Assembly (NCBI GenBank): GCA_033002965.1
Contig: JAURVB010014104.1
Span: 39,808-103,807, forward strand
Length of the DNA stretch: 64,000 nt
Direction: 5' to 3'
DNA from: Piper betle
Taxonomy: Eukaryota; Streptophyta; Magnoliopsida; Piperales; Piperaceae
Below are positions 22,952 through 34,629 of this stretch, piece by piece; within the stretch, counting starts at the first letter, position 1, and the number at the start of each line of letters is the position of its first letter. Position numbers and translations under genes: made by a program. The notes under the pieces are model-generated. The model was not told the origin of the DNA. It did not search any database and worked only from the letters and a program-made list of their open reading frames with translations.

Positions 22952-25900
22952 TCATAGAGATTGCATATTTGGCTGCAAAAATGTCTCTAAACGGGGCTCT
23001 GTTAAGTCTACAATTTCATCATCTGGCGAACGCCAACTCCGAGCTCTTGATTTTAGCAGAACCAATCTGTCCATGTATTCTGCTGATAATACAGTGTCTC
23101 CTTCGGTTGGTTGTTCACTACACAAGTTTTTGTCCACCATTAGTGGCAATGAGCATCTCCTGGACCACTCCACAGCATCCCCAAACACAATTTCACCACT
23201 ACTCTTTACATCACAAGGTTGCTTATGGAGAGTCATAGGTGCTTCAACCATATATTCAACCTGCTTTATACTTTGGCACAATGAGCGCTGCATGAAGTTG
23301 AATTCATGAGGATTCTAATAAGCATTTCAAGCAAAGGGACTGCAAATTGTGAAGATTAATTGTTTCCATTCTTTTCCCTGGGCATCAACATTGAAGAAAC
23401 ATGCATCATTCCACAGACAGTTATGATGGTTTATTTACCTGAAATGTACTTGTAGGAAAATTTCTCCGTTGTGATTTTTCTGGTGCAATAGTTGAGAGGA
23501 TTTGAACAACTTCACTCATAGCAGGTCGGCATTCGGGATCAAACTGTATGCATTCTCTAGCAAGGTAGGCCATTACTTGCATCTCTTCCTCAGGGAAGTT
23601 ACCTTTGAGTGCAGGGTCTGCAATTTCTGAAATTACTCGTTTACTATCAAGTAGGCGAGGGGTTGCCTGTAGCAAGTATTTATCAGTAACATGAAGATAA
23701 AAACTGTTCATGCCAAATAAATTCAACTACAATTAACAGTGTTTCAGCATTTGTAGACAAATAATCACAATGAATATAGCTTACCCACATCACAAGGCTC
23801 TCTTCACTTTTGTTGGATGATCTATTTATGGGGAGACGGCCACTGGCCAACTCAAGGAGAACCACTCCAAAGCTAAACACATCCGATTTAAGACTTGCCT
23901 TTCCAACATTTGCATATTCTGGTGCAAAGTAACCAAATGTCCCCAGCATTCTTGCTGGTGAACTTGAACAGCTAGGCAGATCATCAGCCATTAAGCGTTT
24001 CGCCATACCTAGGTCAGTGATCTGCAGGAGATGACATTATTCTACAACGCATTAGTATTCAAATGCAAATTGTATTAATATTTTGACATTATACAGTGTG
24101 TTGATTCAAATTTCTTTTCTACGTTGAAACCATTGTTTTTCGTATTGATCACCTCCATCAGGGTTAGTCATCTATACCAGGGTACATCTAAAAATGAATG
24201 TTTTTTTTGTATGATGGGAATAAATAAGTAACTAATCACAAATCATACCCGGGGTCGCCATTTATCATCCAACAATATGTTTGTTGACTTGATATCTCTG
24301 TGAAGAATCCTTGGAGCAGCTGCTTCGTGAAGATATTCCAAGCCTTTTGCAGCTCCAAGAGCAATACTAACTCGGGTCTCCCAATCCAAAGTGTGATTCA
24401 CTTGTGTCATGGTTAAGTTATCCCTCAAATTACCATTAGGCATATATTCAAATACCAAGAGCCTCTCCATATGTTTCCCTTGCAGTTCTAAGCAGTAACC
24501 AAGCAATGGTACAATATGGCAATGGTGAAGCCTTGACAGGAGTTCGATCTGAACAGAAGTTAGGAAATAAGATTTAAACAAATGTAAAAGGTGATCAACC
24601 ACTGTATGAAAATAAATTGTTCTTGTGAAGGCATACCTCAGTCAGAAACTCAAACTCCAAATTCGGACCACCCTTTTTCTTAAGACGCTTCACAGCTATA
24701 TCTTTTCCATCTTTGAGCTTACCGTGGTAAACATTGCTGCTTCCACCAAGACCAATTAGATTACCCTCTGAGAATTTGTTGGTTGATTGTTCTAATTCAT
24801 AATAGGAGAAGTGCAGGATTGATCCTGGTATAGATCCTCTTTTGCCACTAAACACAAAAGAAACCCTATGCAGGAAGCCTGTGGAAAATCAGATTCCTGG
24901 GCTCAAGGTTTTCATCACACTGAATACAGATTCTTAACAAACATTTCATTTACCTAGAATAGGATTGAGAAAAGGATTTCTGTTGTCCAGATATTCGGGC
25001 ATGGAAGATCTATGGCTTATCAAATTTGTACCACTATTCCAGCTTGTCTCTTTGTCAGATATGAATACAGGTGGTTGAACTGGGCATCTATCTTTGCGGA
25101 AGACATAACAACCAATTGATGCAACAAATGCCAAAGTTAGTAAGAATAACACAAACAAGCAAGACATACACCACTACTTTGCTTGTAATGTGCTTCCTTG
25201 CCGATTCTTTTATGTCTGATGCATCTGAACACAAAAGAAAATGAACATATTATGGAAATGATCAAACTTACAGGCAGAACTATCATTTGATGTATAAAAT
25301 ATTACGGGCCAATTTAGACTCAATAAGCCTTCATGACCTCTCTTACTCAATAATCCTCCATGACCTCTCTTACTCCAAAAGTAGCTATATTATGGAAATG
25401 ATCAAACTTACAGGCAGAACTATCATTTGATGTATATAATATTAAGGGCCAATTTAGACTCAATAAGCCTTCATGGCCTCTCCTACTCAATTTAGACTTA
25501 GACTCAATAAGCCTTCATGACCTCTCTTACTCCAAAATCTAGCTCTAACTTGAGAAATAAGGTTTTCCCAAAGCCTATATATTATACAAGTCATTGGCCT
25601 CCCCTCGAATTGATGTGGGATTAACCCAATAATTTTCCCCCTAACATGTCTAGACCACCCAAATCATTTCACTCCCACACATGCTGGGCTCACATGTTAC
25701 AAGGAGATTCTGGGAGACTCTTTCAGACTATTTGACCGAGTTACTGCGAGGCTCCCTCTCATGTTAGACTACCCAAATCATTTCCTCCTTACACATGCTG
25801 GAGGTGACATGTTACAGTGTCTAGCTCGAGAAGTAAGTTTTTCTAAAGCCTAAGTTTTTTCTAAAGCCTATATATATATGTCATGGCCTCCCCGGAACTA

Positions 25901-26613
25901 ATGTGGGATTAACCTAACATATATGCCACTTGACTTTTATGTATTAGAAGTTTGAAGCTGCTGTTTCTCACATGACAGCATTCAAATATCTTGCACTAAT
26001 TTTGGAGAAAACAAAGTTAAATTTTGTCAAAAAAAATTACCAGATGTACAGTTGCAAGAGGTAAAACAGCCATTGTTGTGAATGTTGCTTGATAATCCGC
26101 TTGCAGGCAGATTTTCAGCTGCACACAAGCACGACCATCTTTTTCCATCAGAGTTCTCTGAGCTCCCATCGGCTACAAGGATTATAAGTATTAATGACAA
26201 TACAGTCATATAAAAATTGAGCTCGCGTCTTAAACTAAACATTCCAAGACAAGGAATTAGAACAGCTATAACTTCTCAACTGCTAGGATAACTCAATTGT
26301 AGGCTTCAAAATTGTTTTACCAAGCTTGCAATCACATGATGTAGAACAATTAGCGTCGCCCAGTGGAAAACTCTGTATTGCTGACTTATCTGAAGCACAT
26401 TGGCAGGTCCATCGTATATTGGTTGAATTTACAATATCATCTGTCAGTAATTCATGTAAAGTATTTAGCTCAGCAACTGAAAATATGAACAATTTGGCTC
26501 GAAAGTACAAAAAATTAGGACATGCAAGTAAACATCAACTGACCACCAAAAACTGTATGCCAGAACAGGATTGCACTAATGATAAAAATGGGAATCCTCA
26601 GTACCCAAGTCAT
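22952..26613 (-). CDS. NCRK: Receptor-like serine/threonine kinase NCRK
   Basis: Nine exons with GT/AG borders: 26547-26613, 26321-26476, 26041-26172, 24954-25224, 24637-24878, 24249-24548, 23785-24021, 23439-23666, 22952-23287. Restored length is about 655 residues. Exon 1 gives a signal peptide (MTWVLRIPIFIISAILF). Two short Cys-rich ectodomain repeats follow (CQC...CSTSCDC and CLC...CFTSCNC), then a membrane segment (LTLAFVASIGCYVF) and a kinase domain with GLGGSSNVY, IAVKRL, ILHRDIKSTNILL, ITDLGMAK and FAPEYA. The C-terminal DLTEPRLE motif is characteristic of NCRK, whose Arabidopsis homologue binds ROP GTPases and localises to plasma membrane and endosomes. The activation motif is DLG, not DFG, as in that family. 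The last exon is longer than I recall for Arabidopsis. One frame break lies in exon 4 (25115-25178). Intron 3 carries a transposon-derived repeat cluster. Confidence 0.9.
25115..25178 (-). other. Frame break in NCRK exon 4, at the membrane segment
   Basis: From the splice site the frame reads KESARKHITSKVVV and would end at a stop after the membrane region. The conserved continuation (LFLLTLAFVASIGCYVFRKD) is in another frame whose upstream part is closed by TAG at about 25177. One extra base or two missing bases are needed. The exon phase balances if one base is removed. Confidence 0.7.
25247..25920. repeat. Transposon-derived repeat cluster in NCRK intron 3
   Basis: A block of about 95 bp starting ATATTATGGAAATGATC at 25247 is repeated at 25387 (period 140). 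Further on, a segment with AAAGCCTATATAT, CATGGCCTCCCC and GATGTGGGATTAACC occurs at 25540-25635 and again at 25815-25915, and an ACCCAAATCATTTC ... ACACATGCTGG segment occurs twice. The layout suggests a decayed small LTR element; the outer ends are not clear. Confidence 0.55.
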
Positions 26614-28500
26614 CTGCTTCAGTACTCTGGGTAAGCAAAAACCACAAAAATAGATTAGCCACAGATATCGGTAAATAGAAATCGAAAAAAATAGTATCCA
26701 GTCAATAAGTATTCAATGATACTAAATTCAAAATTGAGATACAGTTTGACTTTAGCTATCGATTAGCTTTGCCCAGAAAACTCCTCACTCGATGTGCAAA
26801 CATAGTAGCATCCACAGAGACCTTGAAATTCAACGCCTCTGGATGTTAAGAATCATGAACATGGGAAATATGTAATGCCAAAAACAGCTTTTAACTTCAA
26901 TTGATACGTTTATCGACAAGCTCCAAATGTAATAAACCGTGAGATACAGCATAAAAAGCAAGTTTCTTTGCGGCACTAATATCAGACCTTGCTTTCCAAA
27001 TATGCAGGCAGTTCAGATCTTCAAAAAAACGTTTTTAAGACATGCCCACACAACTCATCCACTAGAATTCAGGATAACGCAACATGCTACATAAATGGAA
27101 GTAAGACCTATGAATGATATCATTTCCTAGCAGAAAGCCCAAAGGACAACGCATACCCACCTCTGAAAGCAACATTTTTGCAATCCGAAAAGGACAAGTT
27201 AACAATAAGAAAGAATATTACCATAGTCAAATCAAAACCCAGTCCCCATCCACCTCAAATCACAGTCATTCAAGCTTAATCACCACATCTCCAACACAGA
27301 AATCCACCGACAGAAGCATCTTATATCTAATCACGGAAGTAAGAAACAATATTCACGTTTTTAGCAATGCCATCAACTTCAACCGCAGACACTGGATTGA
27401 AGAACCTGCAATACGATCCAATGGCATGTGGAAACTGTGAAATGATACGTAGCTTCGAAGTCATGTCATTGATGTTGGCCACGAAGAAGGGATCAATTTT
27501 TTCAAGTTTCATTTTACTGCTACCCAGCTAAGTGTTCGTTGTCCTCATCAATAGACAAATACGAAACCCAGTCCAAATCAACGGACCTACCCTCGCCTCC
27601 CACGACCACCAACAATCAATGACCACATACAACGCTCCAAAACGCACATAAAGTAGATCAGGCCTGCTAAAATCTCCTTAACATATAAAACTCGCCAATT
27701 CTTTTTAAAGGCAAATATAACATTTATATCAGGTAAGAAGCTCGTACCTATATGTTAAAATATACAACTTTGACATCATTCGAAAGCGTCATATACAGGA
27801 GTAGATAGATAGGAGTAGAAAAATCAGACCCAGAACAACAATTTTCCTACTTTCACAGAACAAACCACATACACAAGCGTTACCTTCACTGACTTCTCTG
27901 ACTGGCGCTCATCAACCCAGATTTCTTTATTCCAAACAACTCTTACCGACCTTCCACCTCCCACCAACCACTGCAACAGAGAAGCAAAGAAGCCAAACAC
28001 CCAAATGCTCCAGACCTCACAACGCCCACTTCCTCAATGATCTAACTGAAAGCAAAAGGCACTTATAATACTTCACTCATATCAAGTACTCCAAGAAAAC
28101 TGACGTAGTTGTAGGAGCCAGAGTTGGCCAAGGAGTAAAGGCAGCTCACACCTAGTGTGTATGCTGCAAATTAAAGGAAGCTAAACCAGCTTACAAAGGA
28201 GAGTTTAGAGCGTGGAAGGAAACATTCCATGCACGGTTTTTCACAGATAAAGTGAGAGTTTTGGAATGCGGAGTTTCTCTCTTTTTGCCCGAGAATATAG
28301 AGAGGGGGGGGGAGTTTTGCCATTGTCGGGTGGGGCCCCCAGATGGGGTAGGACCCGGAGATGTGGACCAATGAGGAGGGGTGATAGGGTTGGCACGAGT
28401 CATGTGTCCGTTGGGTCGGCACGAGTCGTGCGCACGTGACACCGACACGGATCGCGAGGTGGTGTGGGGGAGTGGATAATATGAACGTTGGGATGGGGGT
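26614..28500. other. Upstream region of NCRK
   Basis: Non-coding. The 28170-28480 part is GC-rich, with a G9 run near 28304-28312 and two CGGCACGAGTC-type repeats at 28390-28432, and may hold the NCRK promoter or a non-coding first exon. No gene is supported. Confidence 0.4.
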
Positions 28501-30124
28501 TTAAGGGAAGGGACGAAGGGTTATCTTTTTTCCTCTTATTTTTTTTAATTAATTACTTAATTTTTTTAAACACCATACATACTATGCAGCTCGAACAAAC
28601 AAATTCATTCGATATTTGAATCGACTTCATTGGATTTGAGGTCTGAGTTAAATCAAATGAGCATGAGTATAAGCACACTTTTTTATTTGGTTTGATTTAC
28701 CTCGAAATTTGATATTTTATATTATATATAATAATTTACATATTTTTTTATACAACCCGTTTATATAAAATATAAAAAAATATAATTATATTATAATGAT
28801 AATTTTACATAATAATTTATCAATTATGTTCCCAAATAAATGATTTGATACATAATTGAATAAAAAATAAACTATTTAAACTTTCATAATTAATTTTATT
28901 TCAAGTTATATAAAAAATATATTATATATTAATAATTCCCGTGTCTTTCTCTCTTCCACTTAAATTAGACTCGATTCAAAGCCTTTTAAGAACATAATTT
29001 AACCTGTTCGATTAATGCTACTACATATGAATGATGGGAGCTAAATCTCCGACAACTAATAAAAATTTTCACAAACAAGAAAATCGGATAATTCTCACAT
29101 ATATTTTTATTTGAAAAAATAATATAAACGAGTCTAAATCGACTTGAAAATGACTCCGAGCCAAATCCATAGCGAGCCATGTTAAAATTTTAAGTTTTTA
29201 AATTATGATGATCATTAACCTAGTCTAATTAATTGATGGGCTTATAAACCAAACCAAGAGTGGTTGGGTATATATGTAAGATCACAAGGGTGGATACAGT
29301 TTCTTGCCAAGGTGCCAAATCAGATCCAATGGTAAGCTTTATTCTGACTCCGATTACATTAACCGGATCTATGAATCATGATTCTAATAGTGGTATACCG
29401 GGCTTTCTAGCAATTAAATTATTTCTCAGTTATTATTATTTAACCAGCATTGAGGGGGGAAATCAATTGCCCATGGTTTATCTTTTCTTAATTACAACTA
29501 AATAATTTTTTTAGAAAAATTATCTTACATACTCGTAATCAAACCGCAATTTTAAATCGCAGGGAAAGATCATTCATGGTTTAAATTTTATTTTAGTGAA
29601 AATAGCACACAAAGAGTAGATATTTATGTGACCTGATCATGGGTCTGCCTATCTATTTATAAAAGAGTGCAGGCATTGCTTTTGCTGAGATGATATTTAT
29701 AACAAGTTCATAATTAGGTGGGGCAGAGAAATTATAACCTTTGACTAAGTATTAGAGACGGTTATGCTGCTCATTTCCTTTAGCAAGGTTACATGTATTC
29801 AACGAAGTATGATATGATTTTGCATTAAAGAAAAGCTCCCTCAAATTAAGCATTCATTGCATATATAAAGACAAGCATCCATTGCATATTAGACTAAAAC
29901 ATATGATGCTACTAGTTAAAAAAATATGTTTTCCAATGTCTAAGTAACTTAGCTCAACCTTGGAATCTATCATGTGAAATTTGAGGTTTTTTTAAAATAA
30001 AAACTATGTTTTTGTTGTTTTTCATAATTAATCATAACTAATCTCCAAGTAATATTTATAGTTACGCTTGAAAGCATAAACAATTTAGAGTTCCTTTTAA
30101 TTTTATTCACTATTTGAATGTTTT
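28501..30124. other. Intergenic, no gene seen
   Basis: AT-rich DNA. The 28580-29190 segment has GACTCGATTC and GAGTCTAAATCGACTTG phrases reminiscent of the hAT-like elements, but I could not define ends. Confidence 0.3.
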
Positions 30125-30971
30125 AGTAAAAATCACTTGCACCCATTCCTTTATCAGAAAGTAACACTTACGCCCACTATGTTAAAAAAATAATCACTTA
30201 CACCCTTACTTTTAAAAAATGATTACTTATGCCCTTTACTTAAAAAAAATAATCATTTACACTTTTTAGATTCTCACACAGTTAATAAGTAGTTAAATAT
30301 TAATAACATAGCAAAAAATAAATTATATTTTAACTTGATAATATAACAAACTCAAGTACTTCATCAAGAAAAATATTTTTAACACTATTTTATTAACTTA
30401 TATTTTTATTAATAAAATATAAATATATAGACTCTAACATTAACACTAATAATTGGTTAAATATTGATAATTTGACAAAAAAATAATTTTACGACATGGG
30501 AAACTCGGATACATCACCAAGAAAAATATGTTTTAATATCATTTTCTCAAAAATAAATATTACTTACACCATTGATACAACTTAATTTGGTGTAAAATAT
30601 AATTTTCTTTCATGATGTGTCCAAATTTATCATGTCAACAAATTATTTTTTAAATTATCAAAATTTAACCACTTACTAATATTAGTGTTAGAGTCTATAT
30701 ATTTATATTTAATTAATAAAATAATAAGTTAAAAATAATGTAAAATTTCTTTTTGATGACATGTTTGACTTTGTTACATCATAAAATTAAAACATGATCT
30801 AATTTTAACTTTGTTATCAATATTTAACCACTTATCAACGATGTTAGAATCAAGTGGCATAAATAATCATATTTTTTAAAAAAGTAGAGAATATAAGTGA
30901 TCATTTTTAAAAAACAAGGGATGTAAATAATAATATGTGCTAAAAAAATAAGGATACGAGTCATTTTTACT
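30125..30971. mobile_element. Foldback element: 847-bp near-palindrome
   Basis: The left end AGTAAAAATCACTTGCA is matched by the reverse complement of the right end AGTAAAAATGACTCGTA. The homology continues inward for about 400 bp per arm; for example, TATATAGACTCTAACA at about 30426 pairs with the complement of GTTAGAGTCTATATA at about 30690. The unpaired centre is roughly 30541-30580. Inside each arm, an AATCACTTACACCC-like phrase is also repeated. It has no coding capacity. A target duplication was not found. Confidence 0.75.
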
Positions 30972-31838
30972 CTCGTTTTTTCTAGCTTGTGCATTTTGAA
31001 CTAATAAAAGATTCCCTTTGAAAAATTATTGCATTGGGGAAATCCACATGTATATCACACAGTACACTTTTCTGGGGTATTGATGAGGCCATTAAAAATA
31101 ATTGGTGATTTAGGATTATAATTGGCAGCTATATTTTTATTTCATTCTTTTGAGGAAAATTAAGCAGCTTGATCGCATCACGATTGCAGACTGTATAATA
31201 AATTTAAGAAAAATTAAGTTGAGCCCTGTCTTTTAATACGTACACGAGCTAAGTTCAATCGTTTAGAGGTCATATCATAATGCGACTATTCTACATGGGG
31301 CCAAGGATTCCATCAAGAAAAATGTTGTACCGGTTCTCCTCACTCACTCCTCCTCATTGTATAATTGCGTAAACCAAATTTTTTGAATCATAATTAATAC
31401 TTATCTTTATTTTATGACACGAATGGAAAACCCCGGTGAAGAATGAACATGTAGCATGATTCTTCCATTAATTAATTATTATCAAAATCTTGGTACCTAT
31501 TATGCTTTTAATTCTAAAAGATTGTTTGAAAATTTCAATTTTTTTCACATACATGAAGTATAGATGAAAATTGTAATTAGTAAAATTTATTTTTTTAAAA
31601 AAATTCATCAATCCGAAAGATCCCCCCACAATCGGACAATATTGCGCATCTTAGTGTCTGTATATATTCCCCTCTGAATTTGATGTCCTAAAAAACGCTA
31701 ATTCACCTGATTCAAATATTAGTAGCGTTAAACATTTTGAGCATATCAAAGCGAAGTCACTGAGAAAAGATTACAAGCAAGAAGAAAAAATAAAATTGGT
31801 AGATTGTTTAACCGTCATTATTACTTTAGTTGTTAGAT
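30972..31838. other. Intergenic, no gene seen
   Basis: AT-rich sequence without recognisable genes. It ends in TGTTAGAT, the left target duplication of the next element. Confidence 0.35.
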
Positions 31839-32334
31839 TAGGGGTGTTAATTGAACGAGTGAGCCGAACTCAATTTGTATTCGAATTCAGTTCAAATAAT
31901 TCGAAACTCGTTCGAACTCGACTCGAGATCGAACGAGTTTTGAACATATATACTCGAGTTTGACTAGAATATCTTTTATGTGTTCGAGCTCGACTCGAGC
32001 TCGAATCCACTTAAACTGTTTAATTTTCCCGAGCTCGAACCCAGCTCATTCGTGAGTTCAAAATCGGCTTAATTAAAAGTCAAAAGTACCTCACTTAAAA
32101 AATACTGTTAACTTAAATACTTACCATCTCAACTATCTCACTTATTTGTTATTATATTATATTATATTATATATATATATATAATATAATATAATATAAA
32201 ATATATTATTATATTATTTTACCGAGTCGAGTTCGAGTTATAAACGAGTCAAATCGAGTCAAACAGGACCTTGCTCAAATTATTTTTCCAAACGCTAAAT
32301 GCTCACGAACCGGCTCGCTTAATTAGCAACCCTA
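31839..32334 (+). mobile_element. Small hAT-like element, 496 bp, perfect 8-bp target duplication
   Basis: The ends are TAGGGGTGTTAATTGAACGA and, on the other strand at the right, TAGGGTTGCTAATTAAGCGA. The flanks are TGTTAGAT on both sides (31831-31838 and 32335-32342), identical over 8 bp. The interior has long runs of TCGAGCTCGACTCGAGC-like sequence, the phrase GTCAAAAGTACCTCACTT and an AT-rich core with a TA repeat. No coding capacity. The same family, in opposite orientation, lies at 41790-42368. Confidence 0.88.
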
Positions 32335-32342
32335 TGTTAGAT

Positions 32343-34629
32343 AATTAAATTTCAATTTTATTCGCCGTCACAAGTTTACAGCTCACTACAGATACCACTA
32401 AATCACTCGTAAATACGCTTGGGAAAGAAAAACTTAATCAGTCAATACTCCCCGTCCTAGTTTTGTTCGTTCAAATGATTTTATTGGGCCATAATTCATC
32501 TTAATTGGGATTTAATTGATTCAATTGGGTCATAATTGAATTTAATTTTGGTCCTAAAACATTACCTATGGATGCTCGATGCTCGATGCTGGATGCATGC
32601 TAGGAAATCAAAGAGATAATAATATATAGTTTTTTTTTGTTCCCAAGCAAGAGCCAAATAAATAATAATGTTCATTGCATTACATTAAGGTTTTTAAATG
32701 TGTTCCCGAGGACGTAATCAAATGGTCCTTTAAAATTAACGCCCAAAGGCACAAAAACTAAACAGTGACAGTGATTAATGAGTGAAAAATACAAAAAAGT
32801 TCATAGTTGTTTTTTTTATAATAAAGTTTACATTGCACACACCCAAAATGCATTTTTGGTTAATATAATTTTTAATTTTACCGCGCGACCTTTTAAGTCA
32901 AACTTTGTACATGACTCTATACAATCTAATTTTATAATTGGCTCTTGAAATTAAATAATAAAATTATTCAATCATATTATTATTTTCAGATTATCGAAAT
33001 TTAATTTTTTATATAAATTATATATTTATCAATTTTAAATTTCATAAAAAATAATCTATACTAATCTCATATATATATATATATATATAAATATATAGTT
33101 TACTGAATTAACTTTTAGTTTGAATTACTCCGAGTTGGCTTGAGTCGACTTATAGTCGACTCTATTTGATGACATTACATAGTTGAGTCCAATTCTAAAA
33201 ATTTTAAACTATGCCCCTCAAACCATTTGGCTAGTTATGAATTAGAATGTTTATCATATATTCGAATAACATTGAATCAAATGACATTAAGAGAGGTAAT
33301 AACGAGTATAAGATTTCTCACAGGAAGAGGGTGTTGGTGTCCCCCCAGAAATCTACCCAAAAACTCTCACAAAGAATTTGTCTTTGACCAGCATATAAGG
33401 TAGATCCCAAAGACAGTTTGTTCATATGGATTAAGACATTCATTTAAGTTGTTTGATCATTTGATTAGTGATCATGAGATTTATATTATAACGAATTTCA
33501 TAGAAATCACAACAATGAGATTTTTCTTCCCGACAAAATTGGGTTCATCATTTTTTTTAATGAAAGTGATTATCTTTATGATTATTGATAAAGTATATTG
33601 GAAACATCACCACATTGATGTAAAGCGTTGACCCTGTGAACAAATGTGCAATAATGCTAGACATTTTGTATGAATACAATTCAACAATTGACAATAAGGT
33701 ATGCCTGTGACACCAAGAAAGACATGAAAGCCAGACAGCACAGATAACGATTTAGAAAAATTAATTAAACCATCTTAAGTTGGTTAGTTTTCCATGGATT
33801 TTGCAAACGTTTTTGCTGTATTTGTAACATCATTAACGCAAGACATTAAACACCTTTTGACCATAAGCAATAAACTCTTGTCAGCCATTGCTCAATCCGT
33901 TTTGCGTTAATTCTCTGCAAATCGCAAATGCACAAGCAAGCTTTAATTTTTCTACCATGATCACAGTCGGTTGTCTTTACAAAAGGAGAACTCTTTTATA
34001 ATTTTATCGTTGACAAATAGCATGATACATTTCGCTCTTACTTTCTTATATTTCATCATTGTATCAATGACATGCTCACGCATGACCAGCCTTGTTGCCT
34101 CACTCCATTAGGATTCAGGCTAGTTAGTCTCCAGCCAAACGTCAGTTCACAATAGCCAGAAAAGTTTCGGATCTCCACTGGAAATGAGAGAGCCAAGCTT
34201 CACAATGCAAGTGAAAAGAGTTTTGACGATGGAGGAGACAGGCAAACAATAAGCATTTATAAGCATGACTGCAAAGAATGAAGAGCGGATGCATTTTAGT
34301 ATATCAAAGGTATCCCCCACAATTACAAACTTTTATACCCCCACCTCCTTGTCCTCCCTCACTTCTGCAAACATTTTTATATTACACGTACACCCAACCC
34401 GAAGAAACAAAACCGGAAACAATGTAAGACGTCCACATTCCCTAAACTAAGTTTCTCCTTCCCCAGTCACCTTACTATATGCCCAGTTTATTTCATTTAC
34501 AGCATTCCTGGAGAACGAATCTCACTTAATCTCCACGCCCACCTGCCCACTTGGATCCAAAGGATAAAAACAGAAACCCAAACAAAAAATATCACAAGGA
34601 GGATGATTCAAGTCAAGATACCAGATCAC
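32343..34629. other. Intergenic with an inverted copy of a second dispersed repeat; 3' flank of the WAV3-family gene
   Basis: 32870-33215 is an inverted copy of the family found at 40840, 56200, 62200 and 62995 (end phrase AATTTTTAAACTATG-like, GAGTCGAC-rich). A TA microsatellite lies at 33069-33089. The last few hundred bases should include the 3' UTR of the next gene. No further gene is supported. Confidence 0.4.
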
